Shown: positions 17,181 to 26,277, numbered from the stretch's first letter. The stretch: DNA of 64,000 nucleotides from Pseudomonas sp. VD-NE ins (GCF_031882575.1 NZ_CP134772.1:2561001-2625000), one strand, 5' to 3'. Notes: generated from the sequence alone by a model not told the origin. Translations and numbers: made by a program.

Positions 17181-18089
17181 ATGCAAGCGCTGTTGAACGA
17201 GATTCTTGACGCTGTCCGCCCGCTGATCGGGCAGGGCAAGGTGGCTGACTACATTCCCGCCCTCGGCACCGTGCCGGCCAATCAGCTGGGCATCGCCGTG
17301 TACGGCAATGACGGCGAGATGTATTGCGCCGGTGACGCCGAGACGCCGTTCTCGGTGCAGAGTATTTCCAAGGTGTTTAGCCTGGTGCAGGCGATCGATC
17401 ACTCCGGCGAAGCGATCTGGGAGCGCCTCGGCCATGAGCCGTCCGGGCAGCCGTTCAACTCGCTGGTGCAATTGGAATTCGAACGCGGTCGGCCACGCAA
17501 CCCGTTCATCAATGCCGGTGCGCTGGTGATCTGCGACATCAACCAGTCGCGCTTTGCCGCGCCGACCCTGTCGATGCGTGATTTCGTCCGGCGCCTGTCA
17601 GGCAATCCGCAGATCATGATCGACGGCAAAGTCGCCGACTCCGAATACCAGCACCGCGCGCGCAATGCGGCGATGGCGTATCTGATGCAGTCGTTCGGCA
17701 ACTTTCACAACGATGTCGAAGCGGTGCTGCGCAGCTATTTCAGCCACTGCGCGTTGCGCATGAACTGCATCGATCTGGCGCGGGCGTTCTGCTTTCTGGC
17801 CAACGACGGTTTCTGCAAACACAGCGGCGAACAGATCCTGACGCGTCGGCAGACCCAGCAGGTCAACTCGATCATGGCCACCAGCGGGCTGTATGACGAA
17901 GCGGGCAACTTCGCCTATCGCGTCGGCTTGCCGGGCAAGAGCGGCGTCGGCGGCGGGATTGTTGCGGTGGTGCCGGGGCAGTTCACGGTGTGCGTGTGGT
18001 CGCCGGAGTTGAATGCTGCCGGCAATTCGCTGGCCGGGATGGCGGCGCTGGAGATGCTCAGTTCGCGGATTGGCTGGTCAGTCTTCTGA
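17181..18089 (+). CDS. glsB: Glutaminase
   Basis: A 302-residue serine-dependent beta-lactamase-fold glutaminase that hydrolyses L-glutamine to glutamate and ammonia. The catalytic S61-x-x-K64 motif lies in [13 protein letters not shown]. Other conserved family blocks are [10 protein letters not shown], the [21 protein letters not shown] region and [17 protein letters not shown]. The start ATG 17181 matches GlsB length (E. coli GlsB is 308); the in-frame extension to 17094 is not conserved-looking. It is followed by a REP pair. It is an ordinary core gene; acid-resistance roles known in E. coli are not implied here. Confidence 0.95.
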   Translation: MQALLNEILDAVRPLIGQGKVADYIPALGTVPANQLGIAVYGNDGEMYCAGDAETPFSVQSISKVFSLVQAIDHSGEAIWERLGHEPSGQPFNSLVQLEFERGRPRNPFINAGALVICDINQSRFAAPTLSMRDFVRRLSGNPQIMIDGKVADSEYQHRARNAAMAYLMQSFGNFHNDVEAVLRSYFSHCALRMNCIDLARAFCFLANDGFCKHSGEQILTRRQTQQVNSIMATSGLYDEAGNFAYRVGLPGKSGVGGGIVAVVPGQFTVCVWSPELNAAGNSLAGMAALEMLSSRIGWSVF

Positions 18090-18116
18090 CCCGATCCGCC
18101 AAACACCGCAAAACCC

Positions 18117-18204
18117 TGTGGGAGCTGGCTTGCCAGCGATGAGGCCCTGTCAGTCACTATAAATTGACTGAACCACCGCTATCGCTGGCAAGCCAGCTCC
18201 CACA
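18117..18204. repeat. REP pair (TGTGGGAGCTGGCTTGCCAGCGATG type)
   Basis: Two inverted copies of a second REP subtype flank about 35 nt and would form a long hairpin between glsB and the next gene. This subtype (CTGGCTTGCCAG core) differs from the CGAGCCTGCTCG subtype elsewhere in the window. Confidence 0.88.
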
Positions 18205-18288
18205 GGTTTCTTTAGTGGTTGAAGAGGTGTATTTCATCGAGTAATCCGCTACATTTTCCGGCCGCCCTCTGCATGGTGAATCCGCTTC

Positions 18289-19791
18289 ATGTCTCTTGCG
18301 CTCGAACGTCTAGTCGCTGGCACGCCGATCCCTTTCGCTGGTAACCGCGTCACCGTGGTCAGCCCCGAACTGGCCGCGCGCTTTCAGCCCGGTGACCATC
18401 TGCTGGTGGAGCAGGTGAGTGGCGAGTTGCTGTTGATCCCCGTGGCAGATCAGCGGGCGGCGTCCGTGGCGATCGAGCGTGCGGCAGCGGCATTCACCGC
18501 GTTGTCGGCGGTGTCCGATGAGGCCATCAGCCAGTTCTTCGACTTGTTCGCACAACGTCTGGAAACCCCGGCGTGTTGGACGCACATCGAAACCGCTAAC
18601 CTTGCCGACATCGAGCGGGCCAAGGCGCGCGGTCGCTCCACCACCCGTTTGCTCGCCGATGAGCGCATGCGCTGCGATATGATTGCCGGCCTGCGCGCCT
18701 GGCGTGATGCGGCGGCAACGCGCGGCAAAGTCATCAGCAGCGTCGAGCATGACGGCTGGAAGGTCGAGCAAGTGGTTTCTCCACTGGGCATCGTCGCGTT
18801 TGTCTTTGAAGGCCGGCCGAACGTGTTCGCCGACGCCGCCGGTGTCTTGCGCACCGGCAACACCGCCGTTCTGCGCATCGGCAGCGATGCCTTGGGCACC
18901 GCGCAAGCCATCGTCACTCACGCGTTAAACCCGGCGCTGGCCGACGCTGGTTTGCCGGCCGGTGCGGTGTCGTTGGTGGAAAGCGTCAATCATGCCGCCG
19001 GTTGGGCAATGTTCGCTGACCGACGTTTGTCGCTGGCGGTGGCGCGTGGCTCGGGTCGTGCGGTCAGTCAGTTGGGCAGCATTGCCCAGCAGGCCGGCAC
19101 CGCCGTCAGCCTGCACGGCACGGGTGGCGCATGGTTGATCGCGGATCGTGCGGCCGATGCCAAACGCTTCGCCGCCGTGGTGCGCAACTCGCTGGATCGC
19201 AAAGTGTGCAACACCCTCAACGTGTGCCTGATCCAGCGTGATCGCGCGACGGAACTGGTGCCGTTGTTTCTTGATGCGCTGCAACAAGCCGGTACCGCGC
19301 GTGGCCAGGGCTGCAAATTGCACATCGTCGAAGGCAGTGAAGGCTGCTTGCCGAGTGAGTGGCAGAACGCGACGGTCGAGGTCTATCGCGCTGAGGGTTA
19401 TCAGACCGAAGCACTGGCTGAGCCCTTGGCGGAGTCGGCGTTGGGCCGCGAATGGGAATGGGAAGAAACCCCGGAAGTCAGCCTGATGATCGTCGATGAT
19501 CTGGATCAGGCGATTGCGCTGTTCAACCGCTACAGCCCGCAATTTACCGTGTCATTGATCAGTGAAGATGCCGCCGTGCAGGAGCGTTTTTACAACGCGG
19601 TGAATGCGCCGTTCGTGGGCAACGGCATTACCCGTTGGGTCGATGGGCAGTATGCGTTGAACAAGCCGGAACTGGGTCTTTCGAACTGGGAGAGTGGGCG
19701 CTTGTTTGCGCGTAGTGCGATTCTTTCGGGGGACGGCGTATTTACTGTTCGTAGCCGCATGACCCAGATCGATCTGACGGTAAAACGCTGA
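18289..19791 (+). CDS. ProA-like aldehyde dehydrogenase (gamma-glutamyl phosphate reductase homologue)
   Basis: A 500-residue protein whose middle and C-terminal parts match gamma-glutamyl phosphate reductase: VVSPLGIVAFVFEGRPNVFADAAGVLRTGNTAVLRIG for cofactor binding and VRNSLDRKVCNTLNVCLI containing the catalytic Cys. C-terminally VGNGITRWVDGQYALNKPELGLSNWESGRLFARS corresponds to the ProA end (TEAGISVGVHARGP in true ProA) but differs. It is about 80 residues longer than ProA, with an added N-terminal region (ERLVAGTPIPFAGNRVTVVS). So this is probably a paralogue with another substrate, not the housekeeping proline enzyme. Confidence 0.75.
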   Translation: MSLALERLVAGTPIPFAGNRVTVVSPELAARFQPGDHLLVEQVSGELLLIPVADQRAASVAIERAAAAFTALSAVSDEAISQFFDLFAQRLETPACWTHIETANLADIERAKARGRSTTRLLADERMRCDMIAGLRAWRDAAATRGKVISSVEHDGWKVEQVVSPLGIVAFVFEGRPNVFADAAGVLRTGNTAVLRIGSDALGTAQAIVTHALNPALADAGLPAGAVSLVESVNHAAGWAMFADRRLSLAVARGSGRAVSQLGSIAQQAGTAVSLHGTGGAWLIADRAADAKRFAAVVRNSLDRKVCNTLNVCLIQRDRATELVPLFLDALQQAGTARGQGCKLHIVEGSEGCLPSEWQNATVEVYRAEGYQTEALAEPLAESALGREWEWEETPEVSLMIVDDLDQAIALFNRYSPQFTVSLISEDAAVQERFYNAVNAPFVGNGITRWVDGQYALNKPELGLSNWESGRLFARSAILSGDGVFTVRSRMTQIDLTVKR

Positions 19792-19796
19792 TCCCG

Positions 19797-19861
19797 TGTA
19801 GGAACTGCCGAAGGCTGCGATCTTTAGTGATCGTTCCCACGCTCCAGCGTGGGAACGATCA
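19797..19861. repeat. REP half-copy plus 34-bp palindrome
   Basis: A half-copy of the TGTAGGAGCTGCCGAAGGC repeat (19797-19825) abuts a perfect palindrome with 16-bp arms (TGATCGTTCCCACGCT at 19828-19843 and complement at 19846-19861). The palindrome lies between convergent genes and likely terminates both. Confidence 0.85.
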
Positions 19862-19866
19862 GTTGC

Positions 19867-20526
19867 TCAGGCCGCGTGCGTGGTTTGTGCATGAATCGCG
19901 CAAGTCGCCGGTTGCTCGGCCAGCGGCACAAACGTGCGACGGTCCGAGGACAGCGCATCGATCGAACCGGTCTCGATGTCATACACCCAGCCATGCAGAT
20001 TCAGCAGGCCTTTTTCCTGGGCCAGACGCACGCTCGGGTGGGTCTGGATATTCGCCAGTTGCGCGATCACGTTTTCGCGCACCATCGAACTCAATTTCGC
20101 CGCGTCATTGGCATGCGGTCGTGACTCGTTGACCACTTTCGCCGACTCGGCATGCTGCAGCCAGCCACTGACGGCGGGCAAGTGATCCATGCATTTGCAT
20201 TGGGCAATCGCGGTCATCGCGCCGCAGTCCGAATGGCCGCAGATCACAATGTCGGTCACGCCGAGCACCGCCACCGCGTACTCCACCGTCGCCGAAACCC
20301 CGCCCGGATGCGGGCTGTAGGACGGCACGATATTGCCGGCGTTACGGATCACGAACAGCTCGCCGGGTTCTTGTTGGGTCAGCAGTTCCGGCACGACACG
20401 GCTGTCGGAACAGGTGATGAACAAGGTGCCGGGCTGTTGCGTGGTCGCCAGGTGTTTGAACAGTTCGGTGCGTTGCGGGAACGCTTCGTTCTGGAATCTC
20501 AGGAAGCCATCAATCAGGTTTTTCAT
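19867..20526 (-). CDS. cynT: Beta-class carbonic anhydrase (CynT-like)
   Basis: A 219-residue zinc enzyme that interconverts CO2 and bicarbonate. Ligands are visible: C39 in ITCSDSRV with the D41/R43 dyad, and H98 and C101 in CGHSDCGAM. It is in the same orientation as cynS with only a small DUF2790 gene between, the arrangement of the cyn operon, where carbonic anhydrase retains the bicarbonate that cyanase consumes. The C-terminus ends in an Ala/His-rich tail. The symbol rests on neighbourhood plus family. Confidence 0.88.
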   Translation of the reverse strand: MKNLIDGFLRFQNEAFPQRTELFKHLATTQQPGTLFITCSDSRVVPELLTQQEPGELFVIRNAGNIVPSYSPHPGGVSATVEYAVAVLGVTDIVICGHSDCGAMTAIAQCKCMDHLPAVSGWLQHAESAKVVNESRPHANDAAKLSSMVRENVIAQLANIQTHPSVRLAQEKGLLNLHGWVYDIETGSIDALSSDRRTFVPLAEQPATCAIHAQTTHAA

Positions 20527-20538
20527 GGTGTTGTCCTC

Positions 20539-20775
20539 TCAGTTTGAGCAACCGCTGCCGAATTCGCTGTATTGAAGAATGTGTTTGCCGCCGTGGCTGT
20601 CCAGATACGTCATCTCCACCGGCACCACGCCACACACATCGGCAACCGGGGTAATGCTCAGCACTTGGGCGATGTCCAGCTGCATGCCGTAGCGATAGGC
20701 AACGGCCTCATCAGCGGCAGATGCCTGGGCGTAAAAACCGCCGAGCAGGGCCACAATCAACAGAATTTTTTGCAT
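20539..20775 (-). CDS. DUF2790 small exported protein
   Basis: A 78-residue protein with a signal peptide (MQKILLIVALLGGFYAQASA, cleavage near residue 20). The mature ~58 residues match DUF2790: MQLDIAQVLSITPVADVCGVVPVEMTYLDSHG with one conserved cysteine plus another at the end (GSGCSN), likely a disulfide. DUF2790 genes are numerous in Pseudomonas, often metal-responsive, with unproven function. It lies 12 bp upstream of the carbonic anhydrase gene and 81 bp downstream of cynS, so it is probably within the same transcript. Confidence 0.8.
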   Translation of the reverse strand: MQKILLIVALLGGFYAQASAADEAVAYRYGMQLDIAQVLSITPVADVCGVVPVEMTYLDSHGGKHILQYSEFGSGCSN

Positions 20776-20856
20776 GGGGCAGCCTCCAGATGTGTTTGGT
20801 GACGGGTAGCCATTTGAGGGTGGTTGGCCCGCACGCAGGGTGCGGGCCGGTGCGGA

Positions 20857-21324
20857 TCAGAACGGACGCAGGGGCAGGAACTTGCCGTCGAGGGTGACCA
20901 CAGCGCGGGAGCCGCCTTCCGGGTCTTCGACTTTCTTGATGTCGAGTTTGAAGTTGATCGCGCTGATGATGCCGTCGCCGAACTGCTCGTGAACCAGGGC
21001 TTTGAGGGTGGTGCCGTAGATCTGGATCATCTCGTGGAAGCGGTAGATGGTCGGGTCGGTCGGTACGCCGCTGAGGCTGCCACGCAGGGGGATGATCTGC
21101 ATCGCCGCGACGTCTTCAGCACTCAGTTCCAACTTGTCACCGACCACTTGGGCAGCGTTTTCCGGCAGTGGGTGCTGGCCGAGCAGGGCAGCTGTGACGT
21201 ACGCCAGACTCAGGCCGGTGCCGTCTGCCAGATCCTGCCACGACAGATCTTTGCGTGCCTTGGCGTCGAGAACGCGGGTGGTCAGGGCCAGGCTGGTGTC
21301 GTTGTAGGCGTGGGACTGTTGCAT
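20857..21324 (-). CDS. cynS: Cyanate hydratase (cyanase)
   Basis: A 155-residue enzyme that converts cyanate and bicarbonate to ammonia and CO2. The three catalytic residues of cyanase are all present: R95 and E98 in [11 protein letters not shown], and S121 in [10 protein letters not shown]. The N-terminal part is the helical DNA-binding-like domain ([23 protein letters not shown]) and the C-terminus ends KFLPLRPF as in CynS. It is divergent from cynR across 121 bp. Nitrogen acquisition from, or detoxification of, cyanate is the known role. Confidence 0.97.
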   Translation of the reverse strand: MQQSHAYNDTSLALTTRVLDAKARKDLSWQDLADGTGLSLAYVTAALLGQHPLPENAAQVVGDKLELSAEDVAAMQIIPLRGSLSGVPTDPTIYRFHEMIQIYGTTLKALVHEQFGDGIISAINFKLDIKKVEDPEGGSRAVVTLDGKFLPLRPF

Positions 21325-21410
21325 GGTGTCACTCCTTTCAGGGGTTGGCTTGCTGTGTGGGATTGATCTTCTGCCGATTCATCCATAGCGTCCAAGACCG
21401 ATATACAATG

Positions 21411-21421
21411 CTTGGCATAAG
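21411..21421. promoter_or_regulatory. Candidate CynR box (CTT-N5-AAG)
   Basis: CTTGGCATAAG has dyad symmetry of the kind bound by LysR-type regulators. It lies midway in the 121-bp region between cynS and cynR, 25 bp before the cynR start. Assignment to CynR is inference from position. Confidence 0.4.
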
Positions 21422-21445
21422 TCCTGCCTATAGTTGGTGATTCCC

Positions 21446-22333
21446 ATGTTGCTGCGACATTTGCGTTATCTGCTGGCCGTTGCCGATCACGGCGGCTTTA
21501 CCCGTGCCGCCGAGGCGTTGCATGTGTCGCAGCCAACCCTGTCGCAGCAGATTCGCCAATTGGAAGAAACCCTTGGGGTGAGCTTGTTTGATCGCACTTC
21601 GCGTACGGTCAAACCGACGGACGCCGGCGAGGCTTACATCGAATGCGCGCGGCGGGTGTTGGTCGAGCTGGAGGCGGGTAAACGCGCGTTGCATGACGTG
21701 AAGGATTTGTCTCGCGGGACGTTACGTATGGCGATGACACCGACGTTCATGGCGTATCTGGTCGGGCCATTGGTGCGCGATTTTGCCGCGAGGTATCCGG
21801 GGATTCATTTGCAGATCTTCGAGCTGTCGATGGACGACATTGAGGCGGGGCTGGCGGATGACTCGCTGGATATTGCGATTGCGTTTACGCCGGTGCGTAA
21901 CGTCGATATCGAGTGTATTCCGGCGTTTACCGAAACTTTGGGGATCATGGTCGGGCGGGAGCATCCGCTGTATGACAGCCACTCGGTACTGACGCCGGAG
22001 GATATTGCTTCGCTGGACTTTGCCTTGTTGGCGCCGGACTTCATTACACGGTTATCGGTGGATGAATATTTCCGCCAGCATGGGATTACGCCGCAGGTGC
22101 GGATCGAGGTGAATTCGGTGAGTACGTTGCTGGAAGTGGTGCGTCATTCGCCGCTGGCGACGATGTTGCCGCAGGCGATTGCGACGGAGGATCGGGCGTT
22201 GCACCGGTTGCGCGTGGAGAGCGAGGCGCCGCAGCGTGGGGCGGCGGTGTTGCGGCGGCGCAATAATTATCACAGTGCGGCGGCGGTGGCGTTTGTGGAA
22301 TTGGTGTTGGACATGGGAAGCCCCTCACCCTAA
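21446..22333 (+). CDS. cynR: LysR-type regulator CynR
   Basis: A 295-residue LysR-family activator. The N-terminal helix-turn-helix (FTRAAEALHVSQPTLSQQIRQLEE) and the start MLLRHLRYLLAVADHGGFTRAA are close to E. coli CynR, as are TPTFMAYLVGPL and ATMLPQAIAT in the ligand domain. Start ATG 21446 has GGTGA upstream. It is divergent from cynS, as in the classical cyn locus, so cyanate-dependent control of cynS is expected. The last few codons (about from SPSP) and the stop TAA fall inside a dispersed repeat that begins at 22321, so the C-terminus may have been altered by its insertion. Confidence 0.9.
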   Translation: MLLRHLRYLLAVADHGGFTRAAEALHVSQPTLSQQIRQLEETLGVSLFDRTSRTVKPTDAGEAYIECARRVLVELEAGKRALHDVKDLSRGTLRMAMTPTFMAYLVGPLVRDFAARYPGIHLQIFELSMDDIEAGLADDSLDIAIAFTPVRNVDIECIPAFTETLGIMVGREHPLYDSHSVLTPEDIASLDFALLAPDFITRLSVDEYFRQHGITPQVRIEVNSVSTLLEVVRHSPLATMLPQAIATEDRALHRLRVESEAPQRGAAVLRRRNNYHSAAAVAFVELVLDMGSPSP

Positions 22334-22572
22334 CCCTCTCCCAGAGGGAGAGGGGACTGACCGAGTTGCTTGGGCGATTTACGCCGACCTGAGAAACCTG
22401 AGTCGAACTCAGGTTCTGAAGCACCATAAATCGGCTCCCTCTCCCAAGGGAGAGGGGACTGACCGAGGTGTTTGTGCAATTTACGTCGACCTGAAAGTTT
22501 TGAGCCGAACTAAAATTTTGAGCGCAGCACAAATCGGCTCCCTCTCCCTCGGGAGAGGGCTGGGGTGAGGGG
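22321..22572. repeat. 252-bp repeat with CCCTCACCCTAACCCTCTCCC ends
   Basis: It begins CCCCTCACCCTAACCCTCTCCC and ends GGGAGAGGGCTGGGGTGAGGGG, an inverted terminal pair. It holds two similar internal units, each with CGGCTCCCTCTCCC, GAGGGGACTGACCGAG and CGACCTGA. A shorter relative is at 27699-27875. The form suggests a non-autonomous, MITE-like or composite palindromic element. No coding. Confidence 0.8.
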
Positions 22573-22613
22573 CTACAATTCCAGTCACGCCAAATCAATG
22601 CAAGCGAACAAAA

Positions 22614-22646
22614 AAAGGCCTGCTTCCTTTAAGGAAGCAGGCCTTT
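22614..22646. terminator. Bidirectional terminator
   Basis: Fifteen-bp arms (22614-22628 and 22632-22646, core GGCCTGCTTCC/GGAAGCAGGCC) with a 3-nt loop, flanked by an A-run on the left. It lies 19 bp beyond the stop of the minus-strand gene at 22666-22995, so it mainly ends that transcript. Confidence 0.88.
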
Positions 22647-22665
22647 CAGTTATTTAATGACTAAC

Positions 22666-22995
22666 TCAGCAGAACCGATCAATCACCCGAACTTCATTCT
22701 TGTTCTGCATCGAATCCCACGCCTGTTTCAGCGTTTGCAGAACATTCCCGATGAAGTCCTTGTCGGCTGCGGCTTTCTTGCCAACATAACCGTGGCCGCG
22801 ACGGTACATCTTCAGGCGGGCCAGCAGGTTCTGATGATTGCGGTCGAACTCTTCTTCGCCAGCATGGGGCGCCAGGCAGTCGATATGCACCTGACCCGAC
22901 TTGCTGATCCACAGAATATGGCTGTCGTGGCTGTCTTTCTGCGCAGCGAACATACGAGCCAGTTCTTCGATAGTAGGTTGATTGTTCAGATTCAT
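22666..22995 (-). CDS. Conserved-type hypothetical protein, 109 residues
   Basis: A soluble protein without signal or membrane segment. It carries an acidic/His-rich stretch (DSHDSHILWISKSGQVHIDCLAPHAGEEEF) and a basic segment (LLARLKMYRRGHGYVGKKAAADKD). No family recognised. Codon use is typical of the chromosome and a strong terminator follows, so it is probably a real single-gene transcript. Confidence 0.65.
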   Translation of the reverse strand: MNLNNQPTIEELARMFAAQKDSHDSHILWISKSGQVHIDCLAPHAGEEEFDRNHQNLLARLKMYRRGHGYVGKKAAADKDFIGNVLQTLKQAWDSMQNKNEVRVIDRFC

Positions 22996-23505
22996 GATTT
23001 TGCCCCTTGACCAGTCTGGTGATCTTTCAAAGTTGATTCGCTAATACAGGTAGCCCATCGGTTAGTTGATCCCTGGCACCGAAACCAGGACGTCAGCGCT
23101 CGCCCGTAGAAAGTACGGGGTCGTGCATCTGTTGCATGTAGTCGTGTTGAATAACTGCTACGCAATAGCGTCACAACGAGGAGAAGCAGCGAAAACCGGG
23201 AGGCTCCTTGACGACATTTACCGTGTCGGCCACAAGCGTCTTGAGAATTTTCGCCAGCGCTTCTCGTCCTTGTACTGGACGTTCAGGCTAGGTCAGCTTC
23301 TTCAATCTGCCTTGTGGGCAGCGTGTATCCGGAAAAAACAACTCGGCGGTCAGACGAGTTTGCTCAAGCGTGTTACCGATGTTCCCGATCGGGGAACGTC
23401 TTCATCATGCAAAAGCAAAACGATGCCGTCAACGGTTTTGTAGTGATTATTTTTGCTCACTACATATTGTCGGACAAAGCTGTTTTGGAATGAGAAAGAA
23501 TCCGT
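22996..23505. other. 510-bp region without a supported gene
   Basis: Frames here are short or have poor codon use; one plus-strand frame (23066-23443) lacks a ribosome-binding site and resembles nothing known. A small dyad (GTTCCCGATCGGGGAAC near 23382-23398) is visible. The promoter of the 109-residue protein must lie near 23000-23060. An unannotated small RNA is possible but unsupported. Confidence 0.4.
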
Positions 23506-24009
23506 TCAGGCAACGGAAAAGGGCGTGTGCAGGCGGTAGAACGTGCACGGATAGCCGTCCACTTCACGCTGCTGCCGGGTGAAGTCGCCGCCGCTCAATA
23601 CAGGGATCAGCCCGGCCCAGAAGCGTCGTGCCGGCAGGTTGGCGTCGATATGGAAAATCTGCCATTGACCGGGGATGTGGCTCAAGAGGGCAGAGACGAC
23701 AAACTGCGCGACGCCTTGGCCACGAAAGCGTCGCGCAATGAAGAAATAGCCAATGTTGTGTTCGGCACCGGCGATGTGGGTTTCGTTATCGGCGGTCACG
23801 AAGCCGGCGAGTTCGCCGTCGACGCGGATCAGGAAGGGGTGGGTGGCCGGGTGGCGCCAGTAGTCGAGTTTTGGCTGGATGGAGAAGAAACCGTATTCGG
23901 CGAGCTTCAGCGGCAGCCACTCACTGAAGTCGTACATGTAGAACTGCATGAGGTTTTCGATGATGTCCAGTTCATCGCGCTGGGCGGGGTGCAGTTCGAT
24001 ATTGGCCAT
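23506..24009 (-). CDS. GNAT-family N-acetyltransferase
   Basis: A 167-residue acetyltransferase starting MANIELHPAQRDELDII at ATG 24009. The acetyl-CoA-binding motif A is IGYFFIARRFRGQGVAQFVVSALL (R-x-x-G-x-G form), followed by QIFHIDANLPARRFWAGL, where the second-substrate end of GNAT domains usually lies. Start was chosen because the GNAT fold begins at NIELHPA; the longer frame to 24135 overlaps the end of topB. Substrate unknown. It lies 47 bp downstream of topB on the same strand and may share its transcript. Confidence 0.85.
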   Translation of the reverse strand: MANIELHPAQRDELDIIENLMQFYMYDFSEWLPLKLAEYGFFSIQPKLDYWRHPATHPFLIRVDGELAGFVTADNETHIAGAEHNIGYFFIARRFRGQGVAQFVVSALLSHIPGQWQIFHIDANLPARRFWAGLIPVLSGGDFTRQQREVDGYPCTFYRLHTPFSVA

Positions 24010-24056
24010 GCGCCGGGTTCCTGAAGTGATCAGCCTTGCAGAAACAGTAGCGGGTT

Positions 24057-26000
24057 TTATTTGGCTGACGGTTTCGCTGTGCGTTTTGTCGTACCCGTGG
24101 TTTTGCTGCGGGTCGATTTGCGTTTCTTCTTCCACGGTGCCGCCGCTTTACCGGCCGGTGGCGGGCCGCTGATGGTCAGGCTGAGGCTGGAGCAGCGCGT
24201 CACCTGTTTGCTCATCCACGCCGCTTGTTTGGTGACGAATTCTTCCAGGCTCATTTCGCCGCTTTGCACCATGTCCAGCGCCTGTTCCCAGATCGCGGTA
24301 GTGCCAGGGTCGGCAATCGCGCGCGGCACGGCGTCGATCAGGCTGAACGCGGCCGGGGTGGCGGCGAGGGCCTTGCCGTTTTTCACCAGATAGCCACGGT
24401 CAATCAAACCCTGAATGATCGAGGCGCGGGTGGCTTCGGTGCCGATACCGGTGGTGTCCTTGAGTTTCTGTTTGAGCAGCGGATCCTCCACCAGTTTGGC
24501 GACGTTTTTCATCGCCTTGATCAGATCGCCCTCGGTGTAGGGTTTGGGCGGTTGCGTCCACAAATCCTTGAGCTTCACAGCGGCGATGGCGCATTCGACG
24601 CCTTGGCTAAGGGCCGGCAAGGTTTGCGGTGCGGGAGCTTCGCGGCCCTTGGCCGGCGCCAGTGCCTCGGGCAGGGCACGTTTCCAGCCTGCTTCGATGA
24701 TCTGCTTGCCCACCGCGCGCAACGCTTCACCGGCGCAATCGAAATCGGCCTGGGTGCGATCGTATTCATGATTGGGCAGGAACTGCGCCAGATAGCGCGC
24801 GCGGATCAGCGTGTAGACCGCGCGGTGCTTGCCACTCAGGCGCTCTAGATTCTTCGCCGCTGCGGTGGGAATGATGCCGTGGTGAGCGCTGACCTTGGCG
24901 TCGTTCCACGCGCGGGATTTGCGTTGCGGCTCCAGAAACCCGTTGAGCGCCTCAAGACCCGGATCGGCCTGGCGCAACGCGGCGAGAATCCCCGGCGCTT
25001 CGCTGTGCTGGCTCAGCGGTAGATAACCGCAATCACTGCGCGGATACGTGATGACCTTGTAGGTTTCGTAGAGCGCCTGGGCAATGTCGAGGGTTTCCTG
25101 CGCGCCGAGGCCGAGCTTCTTCGAACAGACTTCCTGCAAGGTGCCGAGATCGAAGGGCAGGGGCGCCACCTCACGCATGCGCTCGGTTTTCAGCTTGACC
25201 ACCCGGGCACTCGCAGCGCTGCTGATCGCAGCCGCCGCTTGCTGGGCCAGCACCTGATTCAGGCAGCGCTCCTGATCGTCACAGACATCCGACGGCGCCC
25301 GCCACTGCGCGGTAAACGGGATGCCGTTGTGCAGCAGATCGACATCGATCGCCCAGAACGGCACTGGCACGAAATCGGCGATGCTGCGGTCGCGATCCAC
25401 CACCAGGCGCAAGGTTGGCGTCTGCACGCGGCCTACCGGCAACACCCCTTGATAACCCGATTGCCGACCGAGCAGCGTGAACAGCCGGCTCATGTTCATG
25501 CCGATCAGCCAGTCCGCCCGCGAGCGGCCCAGCGCCGAGTGATACAGGCTGAAGGTTTCGGCCCCCGGTTTCAGTGCGGCAAGGGCCTTGCGGATCGAGG
25601 CTTCGTCCAGTGCCGAGAGCCATAAACGGCGGATCGGCCCGCGATAACGGCAATGCTCGACCAGTTCCCGGGCGATCATCTCGCCCTCACGGTCGGCGTC
25701 GGTGGCGATGATCAGTTCGCTGGCCTCGCCGAGCAGGCGCTTGACCGCTTTGTACTGGCTGGCGGTGCGCGGCTTGACGGTCATTTTCCACTTGTCCGGG
25801 ATAATCGGCAGATCAGCCAGCACCCAGCGCTTGTAGCGCGCGTCATAAGCATCCGGCGGCGCGGTTTCGAGCAAGTGGCCGATGCACCAGGTCACCGTGA
25901 CATCCGTTCCCAGCCAGCAGCCGTCGCCGCGACGCTTGGCGCCGAGCACGGCCGCAATGTCTTTGGCCTGGGAGGGTTTTTCACAGAGGTACAGCCGCAT
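24057..26000 (-). CDS. topB: DNA topoisomerase III
   Basis: A 647-residue type IA topoisomerase that passes one DNA strand through another and decatenates DNA, often with RecQ-family helicases. The N-terminal Toprim domain is clear (MRLYLCEKPSQAKDIAAVLG and ATDADREGEMIARE). The catalytic tyrosine is in VITYPRSDCGYLP near residue 325, and the GIGTEATRA block follows. The C-terminus is a Lys/Arg-rich tail (WKKKRKSTRSKTTG) that likely binds DNA; no zinc fingers are seen. ATG at 26000 fits better than 26009. A LexA-like palindrome lies 66-94 bp upstream. Confidence 0.95.
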   Translation of the reverse strand: MRLYLCEKPSQAKDIAAVLGAKRRGDGCWLGTDVTVTWCIGHLLETAPPDAYDARYKRWVLADLPIIPDKWKMTVKPRTASQYKAVKRLLGEASELIIATDADREGEMIARELVEHCRYRGPIRRLWLSALDEASIRKALAALKPGAETFSLYHSALGRSRADWLIGMNMSRLFTLLGRQSGYQGVLPVGRVQTPTLRLVVDRDRSIADFVPVPFWAIDVDLLHNGIPFTAQWRAPSDVCDDQERCLNQVLAQQAAAAISSAASARVVKLKTERMREVAPLPFDLGTLQEVCSKKLGLGAQETLDIAQALYETYKVITYPRSDCGYLPLSQHSEAPGILAALRQADPGLEALNGFLEPQRKSRAWNDAKVSAHHGIIPTAAAKNLERLSGKHRAVYTLIRARYLAQFLPNHEYDRTQADFDCAGEALRAVGKQIIEAGWKRALPEALAPAKGREAPAPQTLPALSQGVECAIAAVKLKDLWTQPPKPYTEGDLIKAMKNVAKLVEDPLLKQKLKDTTGIGTEATRASIIQGLIDRGYLVKNGKALAATPAAFSLIDAVPRAIADPGTTAIWEQALDMVQSGEMSLEEFVTKQAAWMSKQVTRCSSLSLTISGPPPAGKAAAPWKKKRKSTRSKTTGTTKRTAKPSAK

Positions 26001-26066
26001 AACCACCATCGTCGATCAAGGTCGGAACAGGTGCACAGAATGGCCGGACTTGGCGTCAGGGGCAAC

Positions 26067-26094
26067 TTTTATCTGTATGGATATACAGATAAAA
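26067..26094. promoter_or_regulatory. LexA-like SOS box upstream of topB
   Basis: A 28-bp palindrome with perfect 12-bp arms (TTTTATCTGTAT and complement) and a 4-bp centre. The core CTGTATGGATATACAG (26073-26088) fits the gammaproteobacterial LexA consensus CTG-N10-CAG. It is 73 bp from the topB start and 184 bp from the serralysin start, so topB is the likelier target. Binding is inferred. Confidence 0.6.
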
Positions 26095-26277
26095 AGCATT
26101 GCAGCAGGTGACGGGTAATACAGGGACGCAGGCAGGGCTATCGAGAAATTGATTAGCGCCCGGTTGGCGCCTGTGTCAGGTTTTTCGCCGATGCAAACAC
26201 GCGAGTGACAGGACGATCTCGCCAGAAGATCGCCGTGGTCTGTCGACACTGACTACTCAGAAACAAGGAAGTCCATC

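Noticed and set aside
23066..23443. A 125-codon plus-strand frame
   Set aside because: It lacks a ribosome-binding site, has poor codon use and shows no recognisable sequence.
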